The notes: a model not told the origin generated them from the sequence alone. DNA of 64,000 bases from Cyanobacteria bacterium SZAS-4 (GCA_018266255.1 JAFEAT010000009.1:223231-287230), one strand, 5' to 3'; shown: positions 19,136 through 29,499, numbered from the stretch's first letter. Numbers and translations are program-made.

Positions 19136-20095
19136 ATGCCAGACAAATTCGCTGTCGGAGTCGATTTTGGCGGAACTAAAATCTCAGCAGGCGTGGTCAA
19201 TTTAGAGACCGGTCGGCTAGTCAGTGCCGCCAAGAAAAAAACGCGCCAGGTTCACGAAGAACTCGACGTGGTCAAGAGAATCATCTCAGTTGTAGACGAC
19301 TGCCTGAATGAAGCGAACGTCGACATGAAAAAAGTTGTCGGCATCGGCATCGGTGCGGCTGGAATGGTCAATCGTCAAAAAGGCATCTTGCTCGCGGCAG
19401 TAAACATTGGCGCCAACGATTTGCCACTGACCGAACCATTGTCCAGACACTACGGCATTCCTAGCAAACTCGGTAACGACGTTGAAGTGGCTACTCTCGG
19501 CGAATTAGCATTCGGCGCCGGAAGAGACTGCGACGACTTCGTTTGCATCTTCGTTGGAACTGGTATCGGATCTGGTATCGTTCGCAACGGCAAAATCATT
19601 CGCGGCTCAACTGGAACAGCTGGTGAAATCGGACATATGATTCTCTTTCCAGACGGCAAACAGTGCGGCTGCGGAGCCTTTGGTTGCTTGGAGGCATACG
19701 CCTCTCGCACGGCTGTCGCAAAAAATATTCTCGTCGATCTGCAACGCGGACTTGATTCTGTGATCAGAGACAAAGTAGATATGCAGAAAGGAATTTTGCG
19801 ATCGAAAGCTATTTCGCAAGCTATTCAAGCAGGCGATGAATTAGTCACACGCGCTGTCGTTGACTGCGCACAGTTCATGGGTGTTGGGTTGGCGAGCGTG
19901 ATCAACTTCTACAATCCACAAAGAATTATTCTCGGTGGCGGATTAGTCGAAGCAGTCGACCTCTATGTTGAAGTGGCCGAGAAAGAAGCCAAACGCCGCT
20001 GTCTGAAAATCCCTTCAAAAAAGATAGAAGTGGTGAAAGCAGAGTTAGGCGATTACGCCGGCATTATCGGCGCTGCACTGCTGTGCGCCAACTAA
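19136..20095 (+). CDS. ROK-family sugar kinase (glucokinase-like)
   Basis: A 319-residue cytoplasmic kinase. It starts with the ATP-binding GVDFGGTKISAGVV. It has GIGIGAAGMVN, FVGTGIGSGIV, the GEIGHM motif (His of the ROK zinc site) and CGCGAFGCLEAYASR, which holds the zinc cysteines. ROK kinases phosphorylate glucose, N-acetylmannosamine or similar sugars. There is no N-terminal HTH, so it is an enzyme rather than a NagC-type repressor. The exact sugar is not determined. It is a single-gene unit after the glycosidase. Confidence 0.9.
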   Translation: MPDKFAVGVDFGGTKISAGVVNLETGRLVSAAKKKTRQVHEELDVVKRIISVVDDCLNEANVDMKKVVGIGIGAAGMVNRQKGILLAAVNIGANDLPLTEPLSRHYGIPSKLGNDVEVATLGELAFGAGRDCDDFVCIFVGTGIGSGIVRNGKIIRGSTGTAGEIGHMILFPDGKQCGCGAFGCLEAYASRTAVAKNILVDLQRGLDSVIRDKVDMQKGILRSKAISQAIQAGDELVTRAVVDCAQFMGVGLASVINFYNPQRIILGGGLVEAVDLYVEVAEKEAKRRCLKIPSKKIEVVKAELGDYAGIIGAALLCAN

Positions 20096-20253
20096 TTTTG
20101 AGAAGCCAAAAACAGCTCTAGCATCATGAGCCGTGGCTCATCTTGAAGGAATTCACACCAGATCTGCACTTTTGACTTCTAAGATGGGCACCAGATCGAG
20201 TCGGATATAATTAACAATTCCGCTCGACGAAAGTCTGGTAATTGGGTGCTGGC

Positions 20254-20931
20254 TTGAAAGTTCTGTTAGTCGAAGACGATATTCGCATCGCCAAGCCTTT
20301 GATGGAAGAACTTCAGCATCAAAACATGATCGTCACCCTGGCTCAAGACGGTCAAGCCGCCTGGGACATGCACCTGAGCGAAAATTACGATCTAATTCTG
20401 CTTGATCTGATGCTGCCGAAAATTAGCGGTATCGAACTATGCCGTCGCCTGCGCGAAACCGGATTTGGTGGCGCGATTATGATGCTCACCGCCATGGGCG
20501 AAAAACAGAACAGAATACTTGGACTGGATTCTGGTGCCGATGATTACATAGTCAAACCTTTTGACATCGATGAACTCAGCGCTCGAGTCAGAGCCATCTT
20601 GCGTCGCGGAACATCTACGAGCGTAGTGATAACGCTAGGCTCACTTAACGTAGATACGCGAGCATGCACCGTCAAATACAACCAGAAAGCGGTCGAACTT
20701 ACACCGACAGAGTATCGGCTCTTAATGAACTTTTTGCGCAATCCACACACGACGTTCAGCAAACATGATTTGATTGAGAGGCTCTGGACTCTCGATGAAA
20801 CGCCAAGTGATGCCGTCGTCAAGACACACATCAAAGGCCTTCGACAAAAGCTTTTAGCGGCTGGTTGTCCGAATGATTTGATTAGTACGATATATGGATT
20901 TGGTTACAAACTGAATGTCGATTTTCGCTAA
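20254..20931 (+). CDS. OmpR/PhoB-type response regulator
   Basis: A 225-residue regulator. The receiver has the acidic pair in VEDD, phospho-acceptor D51 in LILLDLMLP, then MLTA and DDYIVKPFD with the conserved lysine. The C-terminal half is a winged helix (ELTPTEYRLLMNFL through YGFGYKLN) that binds DNA. No ATG is available; TTG at 20254 gives the usual MKVLLVEDD start, while another TTG at 20242 adds four residues. Its end overlaps the kinase gene by 17 bases, so the two form a cognate pair that likely controls the efflux genes downstream. Confidence 0.9.
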   Translation: MKVLLVEDDIRIAKPLMEELQHQNMIVTLAQDGQAAWDMHLSENYDLILLDLMLPKISGIELCRRLRETGFGGAIMMLTAMGEKQNRILGLDSGADDYIVKPFDIDELSARVRAILRRGTSTSVVITLGSLNVDTRACTVKYNQKAVELTPTEYRLLMNFLRNPHTTFSKHDLIERLWTLDETPSDAVVKTHIKGLRQKLLAAGCPNDLISTIYGFGYKLNVDFR

Positions 20932-22210
20932 GACCGAACAGAAGCTGATTTTGATGTGTATGGGCGTCTTTGCAGCAGTACTGATCGTGTTTGCTTCCCT
21001 GGTCGGATCTGTCGTTACGAATCAAATCAAGGAAGAATCCCGCGCTGACCTGCGACGGCTCGTCGACGCAGTTGTTGCATCGATCGATTTTGATGAAGAC
21101 GAAGAAAAAAAACCGTCGTCTGCCGAACCAGATTTGATAGTTAGCGAGATGCCAGAGTCTTCATCACAGCTTCTGAATTCGATGAAACTGGAGTGGTTCA
21201 ACTTCGAAAAAAAACTGACCGCGCAAAAAGGATCATTCAAAGTCACGGTTCCGCTCGACACGAACGAGGGTTTTGTCGAACTTAAAGACCCTCGCGGAAT
21301 TATGTACACCAAGCCAGTTGTGGCAGACAATCAGCTTCTCGGTTATGTGCGAGTGGCGCAACCATTAGACAAAGAGGACCGCGCCATTGAGGGGCTGAAA
21401 AACGGTTTGTTGCTCGGCACACTGGCAGCGCTGGTCGTAAGTGGCATAGGCACTGCATTTTTAGTACGTCAGTCGATGGAGCCAGTTTTCAAAAACATGC
21501 AACAGCTGCGCCAATTCACGGCAGATGCATCACACGAGCTACGCAATCCGATTGCTGCAATCCTGACAAACAGCGCCGTGGCGCTCAAGCATGCTGAAGG
21601 AATGCGCACAGGCGATCAAGAGAAATTCGAACTGATCGAACAGAGCAGCAAACAAATGCAAAGAATGGTAGAAGGTCTGTTGCTTTTAAGCCGTACCGAA
21701 CACGTAGAAAGAGTGGCTTCACAAGCCAAGCTAGAGCAGGTTGCGCAAAAATGTGTCAGCGATTTGAAGGTGCAGAGCGCGGCCAAAAATACAAGCGTCG
21801 AACTGAATATCGACCCCGACATCGAGCTCAACTGCGATGGCGATGACTTGTATCGACTGCTTTCGAATCTAATTGAAAACGCAATTAGCTACACTGGCGA
21901 CAATGGAACAGTGCGGATCAGTGCACTTCGCCAGGGAGCAACGGCAGTTGTGAAGGTGGAAGACAACGGCGTTGGAATTGCTCAAGAAGACTTGGAAAAA
22001 ATTTACGACCGCTTCTGGCGCGCCGACAAATCTCGCAACTACAAGAGTGGCAACCAGGGATTGGGACTGGCTATCGTCAAGGCGTTAGTCGAGCACTATC
22101 AAGGAAACATTTCAGTACAAAGCGCCCTGGGAAAAGGCAGCACATTCACAGTCGCGCTGCCGTTGTCAGCGCAGACGCATAGATCAGACGTATTAGAAAA
22201 GTCGACATAG
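20915..22210 (+). CDS. Membrane sensor histidine kinase
   Basis: A 431-residue kinase with two membrane helices (about 12-35 and 165-185) enclosing a 130-residue periplasmic sensor that is acidic and Ser-rich. The dimerisation domain has the phospho-acceptor H207 in FTADASHELRNP. The ATPase domain has an N box (NLIENAI), G1 DNGVGI and G2 GLGLAIVK, all intact. It overlaps the response regulator gene. It is expected to autophosphorylate and pass phosphate to D51 of that regulator. The signal is unknown; the following RND genes suggest envelope stress or a toxic compound. Confidence 0.92.
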   Translation: MSIFAKTEQKLILMCMGVFAAVLIVFASLVGSVVTNQIKEESRADLRRLVDAVVASIDFDEDEEKKPSSAEPDLIVSEMPESSSQLLNSMKLEWFNFEKKLTAQKGSFKVTVPLDTNEGFVELKDPRGIMYTKPVVADNQLLGYVRVAQPLDKEDRAIEGLKNGLLLGTLAALVVSGIGTAFLVRQSMEPVFKNMQQLRQFTADASHELRNPIAAILTNSAVALKHAEGMRTGDQEKFELIEQSSKQMQRMVEGLLLLSRTEHVERVASQAKLEQVAQKCVSDLKVQSAAKNTSVELNIDPDIELNCDGDDLYRLLSNLIENAISYTGDNGTVRISALRQGATAVVKVEDNGVGIAQEDLEKIYDRFWRADKSRNYKSGNQGLGLAIVKALVEHYQGNISVQSALGKGSTFTVALPLSAQTHRSDVLEKST

Positions 22211-22281
22211 GTCAAACTTCACCAGGAACTCACCAGTTCCAAGTAATCTCACGATGGTGACTCCTACTCAGTTGAAAACAA

Positions 22282-23577
22282 ATGCGATGGTCCTGTTACG
22301 CCATAGCGGCGGCAGTCATTCATGCCACGCTTATACCAGCCGACGCAGAGCTAGTACCGGCCACTGCTGAGCTGCCCCCGACTTTGAGACCAGCTTTAGC
22401 AGCTAGTGTCGAGCAAGTCAGCTTGCCTCAGTCATTCAATCTTGGTTTGGCGAACAACCCTCGCACTGCAGCTGCACGCGCACAATTGGGCGTGACGAAG
22501 TCTAATCTCGCCCAGGCAAACGTGCTACCGAACCCCGGCATTTACATCGATAACCAGTACCAATTCACCTACAAGTTGGGCGCGTCCATGCTGGTCGAGC
22601 CGCCATGGAGAATCATTTTTCGTCGCGCCGCAGCAAAGAAACAAATCACTCAGACCGACCTGGAAATCACTCGAACGCTCTGGCTGTTTCGCGGCGAAGT
22701 AAGAAGAACATTTGTAGAAGCGCTTATTGCCAGAGAGATGGCTGACTTGCGCCGCCAGCTTCTGACTATCATGCGTCGTTTGCTATCGATTGCAAAAGAG
22801 CGTTTCGAAAAAGGCGACGTTCCAAAGCTCGATGTTCATCGAGCAGAACTGGCTGTGATTCAGGCAGAGATACAGGTGGAGCAGGCGGACATTCTTGTGA
22901 CGCAAACAAGAGAACAACTGAATGTGGTGCTCGCTCGTGACAAAAATCTCGTCGAACCAGCACCACTCTCATCGGTTCTCGCCGACCTCGTCAAAGAGTC
23001 CACCAGGCTTGGAGACTCACAGCAGTTGGTCCATGCCGCGATGACGAACCGGTTGGAAATAAAAATCGTCGAACAACAAATCAAAGTAAATGACGCCAAT
23101 TTGACAGTGGCTCGCGGAAATATTTTGCCTGCACCGCGCTTCACCGTGGGGCGAATGACGGAAGACCGTATAAATAGTGACAAAAACCGCAAATCAGCTT
23201 TCTTTCAGGCATTGATTGAAATGCCGATTTTGGATCGCCAACAAGGTTTTATTGCACGAGGAAAGGCTGTCGACAAACAACTAAATCTCGAAGTGCTCTC
23301 ACAACAAAATATAATTACGCAGCAAGTACTACTCGCCTATCGCCGCGTACAAAGCGCGCTTGCACGAATCGACCGCTACCAGCATCAGGCGCTGCCGATC
23401 TCCATAACCATCTCTTCTGCGGCCGACCTCAGCTATCGCATGGGTCAAACCGACATCAACAGTGCTCTCGTAGCACAGCAAGATAACATCCTCGTTCGCA
23501 CTCAATACCTCGATTCCTTGCTGGCTTACGAGCTAGCGATGAATGATTTGGAGCAAGCCATTGGCATTCCCCTCTAG
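22282..23577 (+). CDS. TolC-family outer-membrane efflux protein
   Basis: A 431-residue protein with an N-terminal signal peptide (CYAIAAAVIHATLIPADA) and the two-fold repeated helical coiled-coil pattern of outer-membrane efflux proteins: NLGLANNPRTAAARAQLGV near residue 55 and an equivalent pattern near 250. It would form the trimeric outer-membrane exit duct for the RND pump encoded next. It starts 71 bases after the kinase gene and overlaps the adaptor gene by 35 bases. Confidence 0.87.
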   Translation: MRWSCYAIAAAVIHATLIPADAELVPATAELPPTLRPALAASVEQVSLPQSFNLGLANNPRTAAARAQLGVTKSNLAQANVLPNPGIYIDNQYQFTYKLGASMLVEPPWRIIFRRAAAKKQITQTDLEITRTLWLFRGEVRRTFVEALIAREMADLRRQLLTIMRRLLSIAKERFEKGDVPKLDVHRAELAVIQAEIQVEQADILVTQTREQLNVVLARDKNLVEPAPLSSVLADLVKESTRLGDSQQLVHAAMTNRLEIKIVEQQIKVNDANLTVARGNILPAPRFTVGRMTEDRINSDKNRKSAFFQALIEMPILDRQQGFIARGKAVDKQLNLEVLSQQNIITQQVLLAYRRVQSALARIDRYQHQALPISITISSAADLSYRMGQTDINSALVAQQDNILVRTQYLDSLLAYELAMNDLEQAIGIPL

Positions 23578-24727
23578 TAAAAAATTAGTTATAGCAATGA
23601 CTTTGATTTCTTTGCACGGCTGCACCACTGAGCCACACACTGCTGACAAAGAAACCACTTCAGCGAGCGAGCACGAGGAAAAAAAGCACGTAAATCTGCC
23701 TACAATGAAGGTCTACCCAAGCGTTGTAGCGCAGAAGATCACATTTCCAGGCAAAGTAAATGCTCTACCCGACTGCTCGGTTTCGGTCACGTCGAACATC
23801 TCAGGCAAGATCACTTCGATACGCGTCGTGCCCGGACAATCAGTGACAAAGGGCGAACTCATCGCCACATTAGACGACAGACAAATAAGAGCGCAACTTT
23901 TACAAGCGCAGGCGCCATTAAAGACGGCACTGAATGCGGTGGCGCAAGCAAAAATCGCGCTCGCTCTGGCAGAAAAAAACCTGTCACGCACACAAGCGTT
24001 GTTTGATAAAGACATCGTGGCGCAAAAAGACGTTGTAGCCGCGCAAAGTCAGGCAGAACTAGCCAAATCTCAGGTTGAGGCGGCGGAAGCGAAAGTATCC
24101 GAGGTCAGGACTGCACCAAGCCAAATCAATACCCAGCTAGCATTCACGAAAATTTTCTCTCCGCTTTCCGGGCTCGTTGCCCATCGATACCTGAATGTCG
24201 GCAGCGCCGCAGACCCCGCCACACCAATAGTTCACGTGGTGAATTTGAATCAGGTGATCGTCAACGCTAACATGCCAGCCGATTCTCCATCAAATCCCCG
24301 CGTCGGTGATTTCGCTGAGATCACAACGGTGGCTGAGCCCGGAGTCGTCTATCGCGGACAGATCAAGTCCGTTAGCCCAATGGTCGATGCAACCAACAAC
24401 ACTGTCTCGATAGAGCTGCTGTCTAAAAACGACCATCTCCGGCTGAAGGAGGGACAGCAAGTCAACGTCTCGATTTCGACCTCGTCCATCAGGGCCGTGC
24501 TGATACCAGAAACATCTATCGTGCCAGGGCACGATGATCCATCCGAACTTTTCGTCTATGTGGTCAAAGACGGAAAAGTAAAACTGCAAAAGGTAGTGAC
24601 AGCCACTAAATCTGGTGACTCGATTCCAGTAATAAAGGGCTTAAATTCGGGCGATGAAATAGTGAGCAAGGGCGCCTATGGTGTGCCAGATGGCGCCATT
24701 CTAGACAGAGGCACCGCTCAGAGATGA
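23543..24727 (+). CDS. RND periplasmic adaptor (membrane-fusion protein), probable lipoprotein
   Basis: A 394-residue protein. The N-terminus has basic residues, a hydrophobic stretch and a lipobox-like LHGC at about 24-27, so it is probably lipidated. Next come a lipoyl-like half (GKITSIRVVPGQSVTKGELI), an Ala/Gln-rich coiled-coil hairpin (about 120-190), the second lipoyl half (FSPLSGLVAHRYLNVGS) and beta-barrel domains. It links the TolC-like duct to the RND pump. The ATG at 23543 lies inside the tolC-like gene; a TTG at 23561 is also possible. Its stop overlaps the pump start by ATGA. Confidence 0.88.
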   Translation: MIWSKPLAFPSSKKLVIAMTLISLHGCTTEPHTADKETTSASEHEEKKHVNLPTMKVYPSVVAQKITFPGKVNALPDCSVSVTSNISGKITSIRVVPGQSVTKGELIATLDDRQIRAQLLQAQAPLKTALNAVAQAKIALALAEKNLSRTQALFDKDIVAQKDVVAAQSQAELAKSQVEAAEAKVSEVRTAPSQINTQLAFTKIFSPLSGLVAHRYLNVGSAADPATPIVHVVNLNQVIVNANMPADSPSNPRVGDFAEITTVAEPGVVYRGQIKSVSPMVDATNNTVSIELLSKNDHLRLKEGQQVNVSISTSSIRAVLIPETSIVPGHDDPSELFVYVVKDGKVKLQKVVTATKSGDSIPVIKGLNSGDEIVSKGAYGVPDGAILDRGTAQR

Positions 24728-27700
24728 CAGCTCGCATCCTCGAACTATTAATAAGGCAAAGTCGTGCTGTCTATCTCGTCATGCTCTTCATTGTTGTACT
24801 CGGCGTAGTTTCATTTCATTCTCTCGCTAGCGATGTCTATCCCAACCTTGCATTTCCGCGCATCGCGGTGATCGCATCAGTCGGAGATATGGACCCCGAC
24901 CGTGTTTTATTGCTCGTCACCAGACCGCTAGAAGAAGCTAGCAGTCAAGCTTATCGAGTGCGATGGATTCGTTCGAAAAGCATTCGCGGAGCAAGCGAGT
25001 TGTCGATCGAGTTTCAACCGGGAACAGATATGACCTTTGCCTGGCAGCAAGTGCAGGCACGCATTGCAGAAGTGCGAACGTCACTGCCTGCAGGCACAAC
25101 GCTGATAGTGGAGCCTGTTTCTCCGGCCATCTTTCCGATTTTAAATTACAACATTACCTCAGACAGCATGACCGCGACAGACTTATACAACTTAGTGCGC
25201 TACCAAATCGAACCGCGCATCATTCAGGTTTCAGGAGTAGCAAGGGCGAAGACGCAGGCAGGCAAAGTTCCCGAAATCGCAGTCGAAGTCGACCCAGAAA
25301 AACTGAAAAGTAATCGACTGAGTATTTCCGACGTGGCAAATGGAATTGCGCGAACAAATCGACTTGATGTTCTCGGGCGCGTCGATCAGCACTATCAGCA
25401 AAATCTTGTTGTCGGTCCCGGTGAGGCAACGGGCGCAGCCGATTTGAGGAATCTGGTAATTTCTCGCAGCGGGTCCGACCCAGTCTTTTTAAAAGACATT
25501 GCATCAGTTTCAAACTCTTACAAAGATCCAGTCAGCATCATCAGCGCTGACGGGGAGGAAGGAATTGTTCTAAACATTTTTAGACAGCCAAGCAGTAACG
25601 TCGTAGCCGTCTCAGACGCGGTCACAGCGGAGATAGAGAGCATCGAGAAAGAATTGCCATCGAGCGTCAAAATTCGAAAAGTCTATGACGAATCGCTATT
25701 AGTCAGGCAAGCTTTATCATCAATTTTGGACGAAATTGGCGTTGGTATCTTCTTCATCACAGTCATCCTTTTTCTATTTTTGCGATCTTGGAAAAGCACT
25801 ATCATCGCCGCTCTCACCATTCCGCTGTGCGCCGCTGCATCATTTGCCACAATGGCATTACTCGGACAGAGCTTGAATTTGATGTCGCTGGGTGGATTGG
25901 CCATCGCATTGGGATTAGTGATCGACGACGCTATTGTGATCATCGAAAACATACATCGCCAACTGAGCGCCGGACTCGCACCGAAACAAGCCGCTATAGC
26001 CGCGGTAAGCGAGCTAGCGGCACCCGTAATCAGTTCGACTTCCACAACACTAGTTGTCTTCTTGCCATTGGGACTGCTGACCGGAGTAACGGGACAATTT
26101 TTCTCCGCACTAACAATTACCCTCGCGAGCGCAGTGGCATTTTCCCTATTTCTCGCGCTCTTCGTCATTCCTATACTATGCGCACAGTGGCTCAAAGCGC
26201 CACAACATGAACTTTCGATCGAGGAGGCAAGGCAACACGAAGCGCCCGAGCCTCACCACCAGTGGTATCAGCGCTTACTCAAGTCTTTTCTCGAATTGCC
26301 ACCATTCATCGCAGTTACGGCCGCCGCCGGCATTCTTGCTACAAGCGCACTCTTATTCGGAAAAATAGGCACCGATTTCTTGCCCTCTGTCGACGAAGGT
26401 TCGTATGTGCTGGACTATCTGATGCCCGCAGGCACTTCTCTGGCTGAGACAGATCGTGTGTGCAAGCGAATCGAGAGCATCATCGCACAAACCGACGAGG
26501 TTTCTGCCTGGACCCGTCGCACCGGTGCAGAGCTGGGACTGTTTGCCACACAGCCCAACACAGGCGACATACTGGTCGTCTTGAAACCACACGGAAAACG
26601 CAAACGCACCACAGAAGAAGTCATGGACGAGCAGCGAGAACGAATCGCGCAAGTAGTGCCGGAAGCAGAAATAGAATTGCATCCAATTCTTGCAGATCAG
26701 CTCAACGACCTTTCGGGCTCCAGAAACCCCGTCGACGTGCGTGTCTTTGGAGAAGACCCAACCGCAATTCGCTCGGTGGCTGAAGCACTGCAAGAGAAAA
26801 TGCGAAAAATCAAGGGTCTCGTCGACATCGCCCTGACAAGTCAAGATTACTCACCACAGTTCAGTGTTCACGTCGATCCCTGGAGAGCTGGGCGTCTCCT
26901 ACTAAGTCCTCTCGATGTCAGCGATCAAGTCAAAGACGCTTTGCTAGGTCGTGTTTCAACACAAATCAAAGAGGGCGACAAATTTATCGACGTGCGAGTT
27001 AGGCTTCCCGACAAGGTGAGGTTGGACGCAGACCAAATTGCACAGCTGCCAATCTTTGGTAAGAACGGTGCCATGCTTCCTCTCGGCTCTCTCGGCGCCG
27101 TGCAACAAGTGCGCGGGACGACAGAGATTCAGCGCGAGCACCAGCAACGTTATGTTGCCGTCGAAGCAAGTATAAGCGACAGAGATCTCGGATCGACCAT
27201 TGCAGAAGTGAAGCACGTTGCCAAAGAAGTTCACGTTCCGCCTGGAGTTTCGGTCAACGTGGGCGGTGTTTATCTCAGCCAACAAGAGACATTTATCCAA
27301 CTGCTCGCGGTTCTGATGCTGGCAGCGACTCTTGTCTACTTACTGATGGTGATTCAATTTCGTTCGGTGCGCCAACCTTTGGCAATCATAGCGGTTCTTC
27401 CATTGGGCATGCTTGGCGTAGAATTAGCGTTACTATTCACCAGGACACCGTTCAATGTTTCATCGTTCATGGGATTGATTTTGCTAGTCGGTTTAGAAGT
27501 CAAAAATGGAATCATTCTCCTGGAGTACGCCAACCGCTTACAATCAAAGGGGCGGTCACTTCAAGCGGCACTGATCGAAGCTGGTGCTGTGCGCTTTCGA
27601 CCAATTATCATGACGACTTTATGCACTCTGTTGGCACTAATTCCACTCTGGCTCGGTCACAGCGCCGGTGCTGAATTGCACCGCCCCCTCGCCATCACAG

Positions 27701-27789
27701 TTATCGGTGGTTTGACATTCTCGACTTTATTCACCCGAATATTCGTTCCATCATTTAGCAGGTTGCTCAGTGACAGACGCACCAGTTGA
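24724..27789 (+). CDS. RND-family inner-membrane efflux pump
   Basis: A 1021-residue proton-driven transporter of normal RND length, with the two-fold repeat of helices and large periplasmic loops. Helix 1 is followed by DVYPNLAFPRIAV. Helix 4 carries GLVIDDAIVIIEN near residue 400, with the proton-relay aspartates and the pattern of the HAE1 (hydrophobe) rather than the metal subfamily. The C-terminal half has GLILLVGLEVKNGIILLEYAN. It works with the adaptor and duct encoded upstream. The substrate cannot be read from the sequence. Confidence 0.93.
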   Translation: MTARILELLIRQSRAVYLVMLFIVVLGVVSFHSLASDVYPNLAFPRIAVIASVGDMDPDRVLLLVTRPLEEASSQAYRVRWIRSKSIRGASELSIEFQPGTDMTFAWQQVQARIAEVRTSLPAGTTLIVEPVSPAIFPILNYNITSDSMTATDLYNLVRYQIEPRIIQVSGVARAKTQAGKVPEIAVEVDPEKLKSNRLSISDVANGIARTNRLDVLGRVDQHYQQNLVVGPGEATGAADLRNLVISRSGSDPVFLKDIASVSNSYKDPVSIISADGEEGIVLNIFRQPSSNVVAVSDAVTAEIESIEKELPSSVKIRKVYDESLLVRQALSSILDEIGVGIFFITVILFLFLRSWKSTIIAALTIPLCAAASFATMALLGQSLNLMSLGGLAIALGLVIDDAIVIIENIHRQLSAGLAPKQAAIAAVSELAAPVISSTSTTLVVFLPLGLLTGVTGQFFSALTITLASAVAFSLFLALFVIPILCAQWLKAPQHELSIEEARQHEAPEPHHQWYQRLLKSFLELPPFIAVTAAAGILATSALLFGKIGTDFLPSVDEGSYVLDYLMPAGTSLAETDRVCKRIESIIAQTDEVSAWTRRTGAELGLFATQPNTGDILVVLKPHGKRKRTTEEVMDEQRERIAQVVPEAEIELHPILADQLNDLSGSRNPVDVRVFGEDPTAIRSVAEALQEKMRKIKGLVDIALTSQDYSPQFSVHVDPWRAGRLLLSPLDVSDQVKDALLGRVSTQIKEGDKFIDVRVRLPDKVRLDADQIAQLPIFGKNGAMLPLGSLGAVQQVRGTTEIQREHQQRYVAVEASISDRDLGSTIAEVKHVAKEVHVPPGVSVNVGGVYLSQQETFIQLLAVLMLAATLVYLLMVIQFRSVRQPLAIIAVLPLGMLGVELALLFTRTPFNVSSFMGLILLVGLEVKNGIILLEYANRLQSKGRSLQAALIEAGAVRFRPIIMTTLCTLLALIPLWLGHSAGAELHRPLAITVIGGLTFSTLFTRIFVPSFSRLLSDRRTS

Positions 27790-29437
27790 CAGCGAAAAAA
27801 TTTCTAGTTTCGGTGGCACATGGTCGCGCTCCGATCGTGTCTCGCTGCTTTTGGTTTGTGCTGCCAGCGCACTGATTGTGCTGCCCGGACTGAATGCGTT
27901 TGGAATCATCGACCCCAGCGACGGACTTTATGCCGAAGGCGCTCGCGAAATGATGGAGTTGAAAAACTTCATCACGCCTCACTATAACTACATTCCATTT
28001 TACGAAAAGCCAATCATGATCTACTGGATGATAATGGCTTGCTATTCCGTATTTGGCGTGCACGAGTGGGTTGCACGCCTACCTTCTGCTTTATGCGCGA
28101 TTGCCACCACCGGCATTGTGTTTAGCATGTCACGTTATTTCGTCAGTCAGCGCGCCGCCATCTACTCGTCCATCGTTCTTGCGACTTGCCCTTTGTTTGC
28201 CGTTGTCGGCATGCTTGCGCTGACGGACATGCCTCTGTGCTGCTTTCTCACAACCACTATGTTGATTTTCATCCGTCGTTTGAACGGCGAGAGATCTGCA
28301 ATTTTGTGGTTCGGCTACGCGAGCTTGGGATTAGCGGTGTTGACTAAAGGCCCACTGCCAATCGCCCTGACAGCAATGGTTTTCACCGCTTACTTGATGT
28401 TAATCAGCGGTGCCAATCTAAAAAACCCAGTCTGGTACTGGAGACAGATTCTCCAACTGGAGCCCTTCAAGGGTATAGCCATCACTCTCGGTCTCGCCTT
28501 ACCCTGGTTCGTTGCCGAGAGCATCGTCACGCACGGCGATTTTTTTCAGGAATTTTTCATCAGACAAAACCTGGGACGTCTCGGCGGTCTCGTCAATCAC
28601 GTAATGCCGTTCTGGTTCTACTTTCCCGTCATCATCTTAGGCACTTGTCCATGGATAATTTTCCAATTCTTAGCGCCACAAATGACGATCAAACTTCTTA
28701 AAAAACGATCGATTTCTTTCCCCGAGAACGCACTGACTATCTTTTGTCTGTGCTGGAGCGTTGTAGTGTTTGTTTTCCTCACACTGGTAAAAACAAAGCT
28801 CGCGACATACATACTACCGGTGGTACCACCAATCGCAATTGCCGTCGGCACTTATTTCGACCGCTGGAGTCAGATGAAACCGGGCAAAAGCTTGCTAATA
28901 GCAGGGATTATCATCGCTTCCTTCTTATTTATAGCGAGCAGTTTGCTGCCCATAGCCTCGCACAGTCTTCCAGAAAATTTGACCGGCGGATACGTACCGA
29001 CCGCAGTGGCAGGTACTTTAATCCTCGCCGTTGGCTGGGCGGTTTTCAGCATCAGAGCGTGGCAAAATAAAATTGAGATTGCCATACAAACCGTGCTCTG
29101 CTGCTCGGTCTTAGGTGCGGCGATACTTATTCCTGCAGCCATTTCGGTGTTCGATGTCGAACAAGACCAACCGCTACGTCAACTGATTTTTAGAGCTCGC
29201 AACGAAAATGTTCGATTATCGACTTTCACTAGAACGTGCACCGCAGCTCCCTTCTACATGAAGGAGAGCGTGCCCATGATTACGAACGAGCAGGAGTATC
29301 AGACATTCCTGCACGACAGCGAGAAACCACACTGGATTCTTGCCAGCAAAGATGTGGTAGCTCTTCTTCTGGTGCATCCAGGCGAAATCAAATTGATCGA
29401 ACGCAAAGGTAAATGGTCGCTTTTCTCATTGAAGTGA
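27770..29437 (+). CDS. ArnT/GT39-type membrane glycosyltransferase
   Basis: A 555-residue protein with about a dozen membrane helices. The first periplasmic loop has DPSDGLYAEGAREM, the acidic motif of GT-C lipid-sugar transferases such as ArnT, followed by PHYNYIPFYEKPIMIYW. Members move a sugar from a polyprenyl-phosphate donor to lipid A, a protein or another glycan. The start is GTG at 27770, 20 bases inside the pump gene, so expression is coupled to efflux. Lipid A modification together with efflux is a plausible joint resistance response; this is an inference. Confidence 0.87.
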   Translation: MTDAPVDSEKISSFGGTWSRSDRVSLLLVCAASALIVLPGLNAFGIIDPSDGLYAEGAREMMELKNFITPHYNYIPFYEKPIMIYWMIMACYSVFGVHEWVARLPSALCAIATTGIVFSMSRYFVSQRAAIYSSIVLATCPLFAVVGMLALTDMPLCCFLTTTMLIFIRRLNGERSAILWFGYASLGLAVLTKGPLPIALTAMVFTAYLMLISGANLKNPVWYWRQILQLEPFKGIAITLGLALPWFVAESIVTHGDFFQEFFIRQNLGRLGGLVNHVMPFWFYFPVIILGTCPWIIFQFLAPQMTIKLLKKRSISFPENALTIFCLCWSVVVFVFLTLVKTKLATYILPVVPPIAIAVGTYFDRWSQMKPGKSLLIAGIIIASFLFIASSLLPIASHSLPENLTGGYVPTAVAGTLILAVGWAVFSIRAWQNKIEIAIQTVLCCSVLGAAILIPAAISVFDVEQDQPLRQLIFRARNENVRLSTFTRTCTAAPFYMKESVPMITNEQEYQTFLHDSEKPHWILASKDVVALLLVHPGEIKLIERKGKWSLFSLK

Positions 29438-29493
29438 GCGTCACGTCTGATCACACTCCGCTGTCATTTAAGGAGTTCTATCGGTCAGAGTTC

Positions 29494-29499
29494 TATAAT
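29494..29499 (+). promoter_or_regulatory. Probable -10 element (TATAAT) of the ycaC-like gene
   Basis: A perfect TATAAT lies 39 bases before the ATG at 29539. No good -35 is seen 17 bases upstream; instead the direct repeat GAGTTCTAT occurs at 29473-29481 and 29488-29496, bracketing the core promoter. That arrangement could be a regulator site. Confidence 0.55.
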
